From assembly GCA_002029295.1 (NCBI GenBank), contig MZGW01000001.1, positions 372,001 through 436,000 on the forward strand: DNA of 64,000 nucleotides, read 5' to 3'. Origin of the DNA: Alkalithermobacter paradoxus (lineage in GTDB: Bacteria > Bacillota > Clostridia > Peptostreptococcales > Peptostreptococcaceae). Below the pieces are notes generated by a model that was not told the origin of the DNA, made no database searches, and saw only the letters and a list, made by a program, of their open reading frames with translations. A program made the translations under genes and the position numbers. Of this stretch, positions 54,941-64,000 are shown piece by piece. How positions within the stretch are numbered: position 1 is the stretch's first letter; every line of letters starts with the position of its first letter.

Positions 54941-55960
54941 ATGAAATATTCATCACAAGATTTAATAGGAAATTTAAAATTAAGAAGACAGATGTTTCAG
55001 TGTAAATTTGATAACTATCCTATTGAATTTTCTGATTCATTAGAAATTTTCGTTGATGCACTAATCTCAGCAGAAAAATCAGTAAATACAGTAGCTTCTT
55101 ATTATTTCGATATCAAGACATTCTTTGACTTTATAACTTTAGTATATCCAAACATAGAATATATTTGCGATATCAGGCCATTAAATATAGCTAAATATTA
55201 TACATATCTTCAAACAGAAAAGAAAAATTCACCTAAATCTATTGTTAGAAAAAAGATGGTACTTAAGATTTTTTTTATGTACTTGATAGAGCAAGGAGTA
55301 ATATTAGAAAGGCATAATCCTATATTAAAAGATGAAATAATAAAGAATAAAACAAAGAATATTAAGAGTTTACCAGTGTATTTAGAAAAAGATGAGATAA
55401 AGTCTTTATTTAATTATATTGAAGAAAGTGAAACAAATTTATTCTATAAACTCAGAAATTTAACTATACTTAGCTTAATGCTATACACTGGCCTTAGAGT
55501 TTCTGAAATAGTAAATATAGATTTAGAAGATATAGAATATGCAATGAATTATGAAATACTTAAGGTTTTAGGGAAAGGAAATAAAGAAAGGAAGGTTCCT
55601 GTATTAAGAGAGTTTGTAACTAGTGGAAATTTGATGTGCCTAAAAGAATATTACGATGAGAGAGTAAAAAAAGATGTTAATACAAAGGCGATGTTCATAT
55701 CTAATAGAAACACGAGAATAACATCTAGAACTATACAGATATTAATAAAAAATTATTCAAAGAAAATAGAGCTTACTAAAAATCTAACACCACACAAACT
55801 TAGGCACACATTTGCTACTCATCTAATAAAAAATGGGGCTGATATTAGGAAAGTTCAAGAGTTGTTAGGGCATTCATCTATATCCACAACTCAAATATAT
55901 ACTCATATAAAAATGGAAGATTTAAAAAACACTATAAAAGATTATAAAATACATATATAA
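54941..55960 (+). CDS. XerD-like tyrosine recombinase
   Basis: 339 residues. SAM-like core-binding domain (about 30-125) and catalytic domain (about 145-335). The catalytic set is complete: Arg186 ([12 protein letters not shown]), Lys212 ([12 protein letters not shown]), His285 and Arg288 ([13 protein letters not shown]), His311 ([15 protein letters not shown]) and Tyr320. This is the closest of the three local recombinases to XerC/XerD and is about 40 residues longer at the N-terminus than typical XerD. A role at dif is possible but not proven. AAGGAGAG precedes the ATG. Confidence 0.92.
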   Translation: MKYSSQDLIGNLKLRRQMFQCKFDNYPIEFSDSLEIFVDALISAEKSVNTVASYYFDIKTFFDFITLVYPNIEYICDIRPLNIAKYYTYLQTEKKNSPKSIVRKKMVLKIFFMYLIEQGVILERHNPILKDEIIKNKTKNIKSLPVYLEKDEIKSLFNYIEESETNLFYKLRNLTILSLMLYTGLRVSEIVNIDLEDIEYAMNYEILKVLGKGNKERKVPVLREFVTSGNLMCLKEYYDERVKKDVNTKAMFISNRNTRITSRTIQILIKNYSKKIELTKNLTPHKLRHTFATHLIKNGADIRKVQELLGHSSISTTQIYTHIKMEDLKNTIKDYKIHI

Positions 55961-55963
55961 ATT

Positions 55964-55992
55964 AAAAGAGGATGCGTTTAGCATCCTTTCTA
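55964..55992. terminator. Terminator between the XerD-like gene and hfq
   Basis: AAAG plus GGATGC pair with GCATCC plus TTT (one bulge) around GTTTA; the hfq stop codon is at its right edge. Serves the convergent pair. Confidence 0.78.
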
Positions 55993-56229
55993 TTTAGAGT
56001 TATTATTTGATGTTAAATTTATATTCTTAGATGGAATTATAGTAGATATAGCATGTTTATATATCATTTGTTGTTTTCCTTCATTTTCAAGCACTATTAT
56101 ATAACTATCAAATCCTTTTACAATACCCTTTAATTGAACTCCATTCATTAGGAAGATTGTTATACTTATCTTTTCTTTTCTAGATTGGTTTAAAAATAAA
56201 TCTTGCAAATTTATCGAATTGCTCTTCAT
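55990..56229 (-). CDS. hfq: RNA chaperone Hfq
   Basis: Hexameric Sm-like protein that binds small RNAs and mRNAs. 79 residues. Sm1 motif ([40 protein letters not shown]) and Sm2 motif ([12 protein letters not shown]) are complete. AGGAGGGG lies upstream of the ATG. It closes the mutS-mutL-miaA-hfq operon. Confidence 0.97.
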   Translation of the reverse strand: MKSNSINLQDLFLNQSRKEKISITIFLMNGVQLKGIVKGFDSYIIVLENEGKQQMIYKHAISTIIPSKNINLTSNNNSK

Positions 56230-56269
56230 AAAAAATACCCCTCCTATATACTTTAATCTTATATTTATT

Positions 56270-57214
56270 CTACAACAGTTGCAGTTTTCCTTCTATATGC
56301 TCTAAAATAAGTGGGACTGCATCGTCTTCGCTGACAAAATCATCTAAATTAAACCATTTAGCGTCATCGTATCTTTTAAACCAAGTTAATTGTCTTTTAG
56401 CGTATCTTCTACTGTCTCTTTTAATGGTATAGATTGCTTCTTCGAGAGAATACTCACCCTTTAAATATTTAATTATTTCTTTGTAACCTATGCCTTTCAT
56501 AGATGTCATAGATTCATTATAGCCCATAGATAAAAGCTTTTGAACCTCTTTAACTAAGCCTTGATTTATCATTATATCTACTCTTTTATTGATTCGTTCA
56601 TATAGTACATCTCTGTTTCTATTTAAAACAATTATTATAGGATAGTATTCATCATTGGGCTTAATATCATTACTGAAATCTCCAATTTTTCCTCCAGTTT
56701 CCGTGTAAATTTCTAAGGCTCTAATCACTCTTTTTATGTTATTAGGATGTATTCTCTCAGCTGATTCATTATCTATTTCTCTGAGTTTATCGTGAATGAA
56801 ATTAGGTCCATACTTAACAGCTTCCTCCTCAAGTTGCTTTCTTATATTATCGTTAGAAATAGTATTACTAAAATCCATATCATAAATAAGTGAATTTATA
56901 TATAAACCTGTTCCACCAACAACTAAAGGTACATGCCCTCTAGTAAATATATGATGTATATATTCTTTTGCTAGTGACTGAAACTCAGATACAGAAAACG
57001 GGGTGATAGGGTCAATCTCATCTATCAAGTAGTGCTTTATTCCATTCATTTCTTCATTGGATATTTTAGCTGTGCCTATATCCATATATTTATATATCTG
57101 CATAGAATCAGCAGATACAATGCTTGTCCTTAACTTCTCAGCAATTTTTATGGATATACTTGTCTTACCAACAGCTGTAGGACCGCAAATTATGATTAAA
57201 GGCGTTGTCTTCAT
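56270..57214 (-). CDS. miaA: tRNA dimethylallyltransferase
   Basis: Adds a dimethylallyl group to A37 of tRNAs reading UNN codons; the product is the substrate of MiaB, encoded in the same operon. 314 residues. P-loop [30 protein letters not shown] and [14 protein letters not shown] are diagnostic; the C-terminal [13 protein letters not shown] motif binds tRNA. GAAAGGAAC precedes the ATG. Confidence 0.98.
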   Translation of the reverse strand: MKTTPLIIICGPTAVGKTSISIKIAEKLRTSIVSADSMQIYKYMDIGTAKISNEEMNGIKHYLIDEIDPITPFSVSEFQSLAKEYIHHIFTRGHVPLVVGGTGLYINSLIYDMDFSNTISNDNIRKQLEEEAVKYGPNFIHDKLREIDNESAERIHPNNIKRVIRALEIYTETGGKIGDFSNDIKPNDEYYPIIIVLNRNRDVLYERINKRVDIMINQGLVKEVQKLLSMGYNESMTSMKGIGYKEIIKYLKGEYSLEEAIYTIKRDSRRYAKRQLTWFKRYDDAKWFNLDDFVSEDDAVPLILEHIEGKLQLL

Positions 57215-57229
57215 TAAACATGTTCCTTT

Positions 57230-59062
57230 CTAAATAATTCTTTTGAACATTTTTTCAATCTCATACTTTGTCATTTCAACTAATATTGGTCTACCATGTG
57301 GACATGTATAAGGGTTTTCGCACTGACTTAATTTCCTAATTAGAACATCTATTTCAATTTGGTGTATTTTATCCTTGGCCTTTATAGCAGATTTACAAGC
57401 CATAGATGCAATCTTATCTTTCTTAAGTTCATAGTTATTAGTTACATAGTCTATATTATCTAGAATTTCTAAAATGAATTTCTCAGACTCAGGGGCTTCA
57501 AATAAATAAGGAACTCCTCTTATAATAATAGAATTATTCCCGAATAGTTCTATTTCAAAACCAAACTCTTCAAATATAGAAAATATATCTTTTATTTTAA
57601 TTATATCTTTAATACAAAAATCAAGTATTATAGGATCTATTAATATTTGAGTAGTTAGAGATTTATTAGTTAATTCAGCTAAATAAGTTTCATACAATAC
57701 TCTTTCATGAGCAGCATGTTGATCTATTAGAAATATAGAATCCTTATGTTGACCAATAATGTATGTGTTAAAAATTGTCCCAACAATAGATATATCAGGT
57801 AGTATAATTTTATCCTCATTAACTATAGGTGCATCTATAAAAGTGTTCTTATTTGAGGCGTATATATTAGATGAATCAACTGAAAAAGTATTTTTATCTT
57901 CACAATTTTTTGCAAAATCCTCACTTACCATAATTTGTTCTTCGCAAACTATAGTAAGTGGTTTAACTCCTTTTTCTAAGTGTGTGCAGGAAGTGTTTAT
58001 TATATCATTTACTTTTATATAGTTTTCTTTATAAGATGCTGTAAGTGTTTTTTCGTATTTAGGAATTAGTGTTTGACCTAAGAGTGTATCATTAATTGTA
58101 TTTTTAATGACATTATATATTTGCAACTCATTTTCAAATTTTATTTCCAACTTAGTAGGATGAATATTAACATCTATAACATCAGGATTTAGGTAAAGAT
58201 TCAAAAAACAAATTCCATATTTATTTATGGGAAGTATAGATTTATATCCATCATTTATAGAGTTGAGCAGTATAGTACTTTTTACATATCTTCCATTTAC
58301 ATAAACATGTTGCATAGACCTATTACCCCTATAAATAGATGTGTTTCCTATAAACCCGTCTATCTTTATAAATCCCATATCAGATGAAACTTGTATTAGA
58401 TTATCAAAAACTTGTTTACCATATATACTTCTGATAGCACTTTTGAGGTTACCATCTCCAGGAGAAGTTAACATAACTTTGTTATTGTTTATATATTTAA
58501 ACTGTATAGAAGGATTTCCTATAGAAAGTTTATTAACAGTATCAGTGATACTTAGTGTTTCTGCATTAGAGGATTTAAGAAACTTTTTTCGTGCTGGAGT
58601 ATTGAAAAACAGATTTCTGATAATTATTGTAGTTCCTATGCTTGTGCCTATAGATTCTTTCTTTATAATCTTACCACCAGATAGGCATATTTTAATTCCA
58701 AAATCATTTTCTTTAGTTCTAGTTATAAGCTCGACTTCTGAAACAGATGCTATACTAGCCAAAGCTTCTCCTCTAAAACCCAGTGAATTCAAATTATAAA
58801 GGTCTTCTACATTAAGTATTTTACTTGTAGCATGTCTCAAAAATGCTTTTTCCACCTCATCCGGTTTAATACCTGTACCATTGTCTGTTATGCGTATTAA
58901 TTTTTTTCCACCATCTTCTATTTCTACTGTTATTTTTGAAGAATGTGCATCTATAGAGTTTTCTATAAGTTCTTTTACTACGGATGATGGCCTTTCAACA
59001 ACTTCTCCAGCAGCTATCTTATTTATTGTATATTCATCGAGTAAATTTATAGTAGTATTCAA
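57230..59062 (-). CDS. mutL: DNA mismatch repair endonuclease MutL
   Basis: 610 residues. N-terminal GHKL ATPase (NKIAAGEVVERPSSVVKELI; RITDNGTGI; NSLGFRGEALASIASVSEV), a linker, and a C-terminal nuclease domain. The nuclease motif DQHAAHERVLYE is complete, with ACKSAIKAKD and the terminal CPHGRP, so it should nick DNA, as expected in bacteria lacking MutH. TTG start one base after the mutS stop; the two are coupled. Confidence 0.97.
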   Translation of the reverse strand: MNTTINLLDEYTINKIAAGEVVERPSSVVKELIENSIDAHSSKITVEIEDGGKKLIRITDNGTGIKPDEVEKAFLRHATSKILNVEDLYNLNSLGFRGEALASIASVSEVELITRTKENDFGIKICLSGGKIIKKESIGTSIGTTIIIRNLFFNTPARKKFLKSSNAETLSITDTVNKLSIGNPSIQFKYINNNKVMLTSPGDGNLKSAIRSIYGKQVFDNLIQVSSDMGFIKIDGFIGNTSIYRGNRSMQHVYVNGRYVKSTILLNSINDGYKSILPINKYGICFLNLYLNPDVIDVNIHPTKLEIKFENELQIYNVIKNTINDTLLGQTLIPKYEKTLTASYKENYIKVNDIINTSCTHLEKGVKPLTIVCEEQIMVSEDFAKNCEDKNTFSVDSSNIYASNKNTFIDAPIVNEDKIILPDISIVGTIFNTYIIGQHKDSIFLIDQHAAHERVLYETYLAELTNKSLTTQILIDPIILDFCIKDIIKIKDIFSIFEEFGFEIELFGNNSIIIRGVPYLFEAPESEKFILEILDNIDYVTNNYELKKDKIASMACKSAIKAKDKIHQIEIDVLIRKLSQCENPYTCPHGRPILVEMTKYEIEKMFKRII

Positions 59063-59063
59063 A

Positions 59064-61682
59064 TTATATCATCTCCATTGATTTAGCTTTACCTTGAATC
59101 TTATAAAGAGTATTTAACGCTTCAATAGGAGTCATATTTACTATATCTAGTGATACTATTTCTTTTAACAGAGGGTTTGTATCGTAGAAGCTAATTTGTT
59201 CATTCACCACAGATTCTTTAGTAAAAGCAGCTTCTATAGTTGCACTTGAAAAATCATGTGGAGCATGGTTTATATTACTTTGTTCAAGTTTATTAAGAAT
59301 TTCGCTAGCTCTTTTGATTATTTCATCAGGTAAATCTGCAAGTTTAGCCACATGTATTCCATAGCTTTTATCAGCTCCACCCTCTACTATTTTCCTTAGA
59401 AAAATTATATCTTCCCCATTTTCTTCTACTGCTACAGAATAATTCTTAACTCCACTTAAGTTCTTCTCAAGAACTGTAAGTTCATGGTAATGGGTAGCAA
59501 ATAAGGTCTTACATCCGATATTGTTGGATATATATTCTACTATAGACCATGCTAAACTAAGTCCATCGTACGTGCTAGTACCCCTGCCTACCTCATCTAA
59601 AATAACTAAACTATTTTTAGTAGCTGTTTTTAGTATATGAGATACTTCAGTCATTTCAACCATGAATGTACTTTGACCTTGAGACAAGTCATCACTAGCC
59701 CCAACACGTGTAAATATTCTATCTACTATTGATATATTGGCTTCTTTTGCTGGTACAAAAGATCCTATATGTGCTAAAAGTGTAATTAGGGCTACTTGTC
59801 GCATATAAGTTGATTTACCAGCCATATTTGGTCCTGTTATTATACATATACTGCAATCACTAGTATTTAGATTTGTAGTATTAGGTACAAAGTTTTCTTC
59901 GTTTATTAATTTTTCTATTACAGGATGTCTACCATCTATGATAGTTAAATTTCCATCTGTATTCAAGGTAGGTTTGCAGTAATTATTTTCATACGCTACT
60001 TGTGATAGAGAAATTAAAACATCTATTTTAGCTATAACCTTCGCTACTAGTTGAATTCTATTTATGTTTTTATATATTCTTGACCTTATATCTAAGAAAA
60101 GTTGATATTCTAGTTCTTTTATCTTTTCTTCAGCATTTAATATTTTTTCTTCTATTTCTTTAAGCTCTAGTGTTATAAATCTTTCAGCATTACTAAGTGT
60201 TTGTTTTCTTATATACTCACTAGGGAGTTCAAATTGCTTTAAGTTTGAATTTGTTATTTCTATATAATATCCAAATACCCTATTAAACCCTACTTTCAGA
60301 GATTTTATGCCTGTTTTTAATCTTTCTCTTGATTCAATTTCCTTGATTAAATGAGTTCCATTTTTAGATAAATCTCTTAATTCTCTCACTTCATCACTAA
60401 AAGATGATCTTATTATATTTCCATCCTTTAAGGTAACTGAGGGTTCATCTAAGATAGCATCATTTATGAAGTTATAAATATCACTAAGTTCATCCATTTT
60501 TTCACTTAGTTTTTTTAGATGTATACACTCAGAGTTAGATATTATATGTTTAATCTTAGGTATCCTGCTTATAGATTTCTTTAAGTTTATAATCTCTTTA
60601 GGATTTATATTTTCAAATGCAATTTTTCCGCATAATCTTTCTATGTCATAGATATTCTTAAGCTCTGATGAAATGTCTTCTCTTAAATTATAGTCTTTTA
60701 CCAACTCATCTACTAAGTCTAGTCTCTCTTGAATAGAAGCTTTATTTATCAATGGCTCGTCTACATATTTTTTGAGAAGTCTTGAACCCATTCCAGTACT
60801 TGTTTTATCTAGAACATGAATTAAAGATCCCTTTTTTTCTTTGCTTCTAAGCGTTTCTGTAAGTTCTAAATTTCTTCTCGTGAAAACGTCTAAACACATA
60901 TAATCTAATGAATTATAGTAATTTATTTTATTGATATTTGAAGCAACTTGTCTTTGAGTATTGTAAATATAGTTTAAAAGTCCTATCAAGCTATATTTAA
61001 TCTCAATTTTGTCTAAAATCCCTACATTTAATAAGTAGCTTTCATCAAAATATTTAGAGAGTATACTACTATCAGTAGAGTAGTATTTAGTAGAGTTTTC
61101 ATTCAAGAAAATATTATTCTGATCACATATTAGTTTTAATCTATCTTCTGTGGTTTGGGAACTATATATTATTTCAGTGGGTTTAACCTTAATTATTTCC
61201 TCATACAACATAGATCTATCAATGAAAGTACATGAAAGATCTCCAGTTGATATATCTACATAAGAAATGGATGCTGAAGTATCGTTAAATGTAATAGACA
61301 TTAAATAGTTATTTTCTTTATTGTTAAGGATACTATCATCCATAATAGTTCCTGGACTTATTATTTTAACTACTTCTCTTTTGACTATACCTTTAGACTT
61401 TGAAGCATCTTCAGTTTGCTCACAAATTGCAACTTTATATCCATTTCTTATAAGTGTAGAGATGTATGCATTTGATGAATGATATGGAACACCACACATA
61501 GGAGCTTTTTCATCAAATCCACATTCTCTACCTGTTAAAGTGATTTCCAAAACTCTAGATGCTATAATAGCATCATCGAAAAACATTTCATAAAAATCTC
61601 CTAACCTGAAGAACAAAATACAGTCTTTATACTTTTCTTTTATCTCAAAATACTGTTTCATCATTGGTGTTAATTTTTTCAA
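59064..61682 (-). CDS. mutS: DNA mismatch repair protein MutS
   Basis: Recognises mispairs and recruits MutL. 872 residues. Mismatch-binding domain I (KDCILFFRLGDFYEMFFDDA with the Phe-x-Glu motif), connector, core, clamp, and ATPase with ITGPNMAGKSTYMRQV, LVILDEVGRGTSTYDG and TLFATHYHELT. The frame is open to 61718 through the miaB terminator, but GGGGGAA lies before the TTG at 61682, which gives the family start MKKLTPMMKQYF. Confidence 0.98.
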   Translation of the reverse strand: MKKLTPMMKQYFEIKEKYKDCILFFRLGDFYEMFFDDAIIASRVLEITLTGRECGFDEKAPMCGVPYHSSNAYISTLIRNGYKVAICEQTEDASKSKGIVKREVVKIISPGTIMDDSILNNKENNYLMSITFNDTSASISYVDISTGDLSCTFIDRSMLYEEIIKVKPTEIIYSSQTTEDRLKLICDQNNIFLNENSTKYYSTDSSILSKYFDESYLLNVGILDKIEIKYSLIGLLNYIYNTQRQVASNINKINYYNSLDYMCLDVFTRRNLELTETLRSKEKKGSLIHVLDKTSTGMGSRLLKKYVDEPLINKASIQERLDLVDELVKDYNLREDISSELKNIYDIERLCGKIAFENINPKEIINLKKSISRIPKIKHIISNSECIHLKKLSEKMDELSDIYNFINDAILDEPSVTLKDGNIIRSSFSDEVRELRDLSKNGTHLIKEIESRERLKTGIKSLKVGFNRVFGYYIEITNSNLKQFELPSEYIRKQTLSNAERFITLELKEIEEKILNAEEKIKELEYQLFLDIRSRIYKNINRIQLVAKVIAKIDVLISLSQVAYENNYCKPTLNTDGNLTIIDGRHPVIEKLINEENFVPNTTNLNTSDCSICIITGPNMAGKSTYMRQVALITLLAHIGSFVPAKEANISIVDRIFTRVGASDDLSQGQSTFMVEMTEVSHILKTATKNSLVILDEVGRGTSTYDGLSLAWSIVEYISNNIGCKTLFATHYHELTVLEKNLSGVKNYSVAVEENGEDIIFLRKIVEGGADKSYGIHVAKLADLPDEIIKRASEILNKLEQSNINHAPHDFSSATIEAAFTKESVVNEQISFYDTNPLLKEIVSLDIVNMTPIEALNTLYKIQGKAKSMEMI

Positions 61683-61706
61683 CTTAATTCCCCCAATCTT
61701 CAGAAG

Positions 61707-61732
61707 AAAAGCACTCAATTGTGAGTGCTTTT
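61707..61732 (-). terminator. Hairpin between miaB and mutS
   Basis: AAAAGCACTCA and TGAGTGCTTTT (11 bp) around a 4-nt loop. On the minus strand it is followed by CTTC, so it is probably a partial terminator inside the miaB-mutS-mutL-miaA-hfq operon. Confidence 0.7.
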
Positions 61733-63147
61733 TATTGTTCTATAATTATTCCATTTAATGAGAAAGTTTTTGGATCTGTTATTTTTACATTAACTAATTT
61801 TCCTATAAGGTCTTTGCTTCCCTCAAAGTTCACGAGTTTATTTTGTCTAGTTCTACCCATTAACTTATCTTTATTAGTTTTACTTTCTCCTTCGACTAAT
61901 ACTTCAACAACTTTATCCTTGTACCCTGAATTAATCTTATTACTTATTGGATTTAATACGTCTAAAAGTCTATTGAATCTTTCTTGTTTAACCTCATCTG
62001 GTACTTGGTTGTCCATCTGTGCAGCTGGAGTTCCTTGTCTTACGGAGTATATAAATGTAAATGCAGAATCATACTCCACTTTTTGAACAACATCTAATGT
62101 ATCAAGGAAGTCTTCTTCAGTTTCACCAGGAAAACCAACTATTATATCTGTAGTAAATACTACATCAGGAATTTCCTTTTTGATTTTATCAACCAAAGAT
62201 AAATAATATTCTTTATCATATTTTCTATTCATTATATCTAAAATTCTAGAACTTCCCGATTGTAATGGAAGATGAACATGCTCACATACTTTTTCACAAT
62301 CTCTTATTGCATAGATAAGATCGTCTGATAAGTCTTTAGGGTGAGATGTCATAAATCTTATTCTTTCTATCCCTTCTATTTTATTAAGTTCTCTAAGAAG
62401 ATCTGCAAATGAAAAATTATTTTCTAAGGTTTTTCCATACGAATTTACATTCTGTCCTAGTAATGTTATTTCCTTAGTACCATTATTAGCTAAGTCTGTA
62501 ACTTCTTCTATTATATTTTTAGGATCTCTACTTCTTTCCCTGCCACGAGTATAAGGTACTATACAGTACGTACAGAAATTGTTGCAACCTTGCATTACGT
62601 TTACAAAACCTTTTAATTCATATTTTCTTTTGCTAGGCACACCTTCTAAAATTTCGCCATCTATATCCCAAACATCAATTAGCGTTACATCTGAATCAAA
62701 TGATTCTAAAAGAAGCTGCGGAAATGTATGAAGATTATGAGTACCAAATACCATATCTACATGTTTATATTTGTTTTTTATTTCTTCTACTATGTGAGGT
62801 TGCTGCATCATGCATCCACATACAGCTATCTTAAGATCTGGATTTATCTGCTTTAAATGTTTAAGATGTCCAAGATTTCCGTATACCTTAAGTTCAGCAT
62901 TTTCTCTTACTGCACAGGTATTATATATTATGATATCACTTTCTTCTAGTGTTTGTGCTTCATTATATCCCATTCTTAGTAACATTCCAGATAGTTTTTC
63001 CGAATCATGTTCATTCATTTGACAGCCGTATGTTTTTATAATATATTTTAAAGTTTTACCTCGATTTAATTTATATATATGGTTAACTAAATTTTCTTGT
63101 TTCTGAATATCTTCTTGAGATACAGATACATTTTTTCTTTCGCCCAT
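61732..63147 (-). CDS. miaB: tRNA-2-methylthio-N6-dimethylallyladenosine synthase
   Basis: Radical-SAM methylthiotransferase acting on i6A37 of tRNA, after MiaA. 471 residues. Three N-terminal domain cysteines ([33 protein letters not shown]), radical-SAM cluster [20 protein letters not shown], and a TRAM domain at the end. The frame is open from 63171, but GGAAGGAG precedes the ATG at 63147. First clear gene of the minus-strand repair and modification operon. Confidence 0.97.
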   Translation of the reverse strand: MGERKNVSVSQEDIQKQENLVNHIYKLNRGKTLKYIIKTYGCQMNEHDSEKLSGMLLRMGYNEAQTLEESDIIIYNTCAVRENAELKVYGNLGHLKHLKQINPDLKIAVCGCMMQQPHIVEEIKNKYKHVDMVFGTHNLHTFPQLLLESFDSDVTLIDVWDIDGEILEGVPSKRKYELKGFVNVMQGCNNFCTYCIVPYTRGRERSRDPKNIIEEVTDLANNGTKEITLLGQNVNSYGKTLENNFSFADLLRELNKIEGIERIRFMTSHPKDLSDDLIYAIRDCEKVCEHVHLPLQSGSSRILDIMNRKYDKEYYLSLVDKIKKEIPDVVFTTDIIVGFPGETEEDFLDTLDVVQKVEYDSAFTFIYSVRQGTPAAQMDNQVPDEVKQERFNRLLDVLNPISNKINSGYKDKVVEVLVEGESKTNKDKLMGRTRQNKLVNFEGSKDLIGKLVNVKITDPKTFSLNGIIIEQ

Positions 63148-63266
63148 GATTGAACTCCTTCCATAATGCAATGTATATATTAGTATATAGTTTAAGCAGT
63201 TTATCCTATATTATATCAAATTGTTATCTAAAAGTGTAGATATAACTTAAAATAAAAATGTTTAAA

Positions 63267-63307
63267 CAATAAAATAAAGCTAAAGAATCTTTAGCTTTAT
63301 TTTATTG
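63267..63307 (-). terminator. Terminator after the charged 103-residue gene
   Basis: 20-bp perfect stem (63267-63286 with 63288-63307) around a single central base, AT-rich with T-rich exit. Confidence 0.88.
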
Positions 63308-63314
63308 ATATATT

Positions 63315-63626
63315 TTATTCTTCTATAGATTCTGAGCTTTCTTCTGTAGAATTTGTTGAATCTTCCTTAGAATCTCTGTATTTTTTCTTTTTCATAGATT
63401 TAGAGGTTTTTTCTACATCTTTTTTATCTTCAGGTTGATGATCCTCTACTAGTAAGTCATCACATTCTAAGTTTTCTTCTATATCTCTTATATTGTCACT
63501 AGGTTTATTTTTTTTCTTCTTTGATACTTGTGAAGTAGTTTTAGAATCATTTTTAACTTCAGCTTGATTTTTAGATTTAGACTTACGCTTTCTAAATAAT
63601 CCTGTTCTAAGTTTTAGTAGACCCAT
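63315..63626 (-). CDS. Highly charged low-complexity protein
   Basis: 103 residues, almost all Lys, Glu, Asp and Ser with no predicted globular core: basic N-terminus (GLFRKRKSKSKNQ), mixed middle and acidic Ser-rich end (STNSTEESSESIEE). It resembles no family I know and is probably disordered. GGGAGGA precedes the ATG. It has its own terminator and lies upstream of miaB. Possibly a spore-related or nucleic-acid-associated protein, but there is no direct evidence. Confidence 0.6.
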   Translation of the reverse strand: MGLLKLRTGLFRKRKSKSKNQAEVKNDSKTTSQVSKKKKNKPSDNIRDIEENLECDDLLVEDHQPEDKKDVEKTSKSMKKKKYRDSKEDSTNSTEESSESIEE

Positions 63627-63749
63627 TTTTCATCCTCCCAATCTAATTTAAGGTTAATAATAACGCCAAAATGTTTCTGTACAATGTATTTTATGTAAGT
63701 AAAGTAAATTGTGTTACATAATATTGAATATAATTTTAAAAATTAAAAA

Positions 63750-63775
63750 AGAACCTACATAAGCATAGGTTCTTT
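63750..63775 (-). terminator. Terminator overlapping the stop of the last gene
   Basis: AAGAACCTA and TAGGTTCTT pair around TGCTTATG, followed on the minus strand by a T-run. The stop codon of the partial gene is in its 3' arm. Confidence 0.85.
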
Positions 63776-64000
63776 CAATTGATTACTATTTATATCTTTA
63801 TTAAATTTCCATAATCCAAATTCTATTCCCTTTGCTATAACATCAGACATTTTCATAACTAAGCTCAATCTCGTGCTTTGAAGTACCATAAGTTCCATAA
63901 ATCCACATAAATTCACAATACCCAAAATATTAATATTTCCTACAGGTGGTAGGTCTTTATGGACTCCTGCTCCTGGCTTTAATGGACCATCAGATATTTT
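63755..64000 (-). CDS. C-terminal part of an unidentified protein (cut by window edge)
   Basis: 81 residues in one open frame from the window edge to a TAG at 63755-63757. The visible part starts KISDGPLKPGAGVHKDLPPV, followed by a hydrophobic stretch (NILGIVNLCGFMELMVL) and a helical end rich in Met and Lys. No family recognised. The terminator overlapping the stop shows that it is a genuine gene end. Confidence 0.65.
   Translation of the reverse strand, partial: KISDGPLKPGAGVHKDLPPVGNINILGIVNLCGFMELMVLQSTRLSLVMKMSDVIAKGIEFGLWKFNKDINSNQLKEPMLM

Noticed and set aside
38261..58799. Opposite-strand open frames of 70-150 codons inside long genes (for example within the helicase, fapA and mutL genes)
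   Set aside because: They lack ribosome-binding sites, have biased composition and coincide with clear coding sequences; they are shadow frames of AT-rich genes.
61683..61718. MutS start at 61718
   Set aside because: This stretch is the miaB-mutS hairpin; the standard MutS N-terminus begins at the TTG 61682 with a good SD.

Overview
The window is a gene-dense, strongly AT-rich stretch of a Gram-positive, endospore-forming, flagellated anaerobe of the class Clostridia. The protein types, gene order and frequent TTG/GTG starts suggest Peptostreptococcaceae or a close relative; this is an inference from gene content, not a database match. There are no tRNA or rRNA genes, no CRISPR array, no transposase and no recognisable prophage. 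Most of it is conserved housekeeping sequence, with a more variable stretch at about 37.6-55 kb.

Layout. 1-4.4 kb (+): end of a chemotaxis/flagellar operon (cheC, cheD, a small membrane protein, sigD, a FapA-like DUF342 gene, a SwrB/DUF6115-like gene and a lone MltG LysM-like domain). 4.4-12.6 kb (+): rpsB-tsf-pyrH-frr-orf-uppS-cdsA-dxr-rseP-ispG, covering translation factors and then undecaprenyl, phospholipid and isoprenoid synthesis. 12.7-17 kb: polC. 17-24.4 kb (+): rimP-nusA-rnpM-ylxQ-infB-rbfA-nrnA-truB-ribF from a strong promoter with an attenuator-like leader. 24.4-32.6 kb (+): rpsO, pnp, a YlxY-type deacetylase, ymxH, dapG, tepA and spoIIIE/ftsK, in the same order as in Bacillus but lacking the dipicolinate synthase and asd/dapA genes. 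32.7-37.6 kb (+): rimO, pgsA, recA (with an SOS box), rny. 37.7-49 kb: unknown genes, an unusual UvrD-type helicase, a TIM-barrel protein, a DUF1002 protein, apbE, a catalytically degenerate tyrosine recombinase, aspB, purB and an MFS transporter. 49.1-56 kb: an intact tyrosine recombinase, the divergent yneA-like/lexA SOS pair, a long glutamine synthetase, a YnbB-type PLP enzyme and a XerD-like recombinase. 56-64 kb (-): miaB-mutS-mutL-miaA-hfq, preceded by a charged protein and the 3' end of an unknown gene.

How the parts work together. The left third links flagellar gene control to the translation and envelope supply operons. The middle carries the transcription/translation/RNA-decay core (NusA, IF2, PNPase, RNase Y), with candidate autoregulatory leaders at rpsB, rimP, rpsO, pnp and rny. 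The SOS circuit is visible end to end: recA, lexA and a YneA-type division inhibitor all carry GAAC-N4-GTTY boxes. A recurring structural theme is long, often perfect inverted repeats placed across stop codons. The most striking are a 48-bp loopless palindrome shared by the 3' ends of two convergent genes and a 46-bp one at the YnbB-type gene. Two further perfect stems with the same GTAT loop lie in divergent promoter regions, each upstream of an intact tyrosine recombinase gene.
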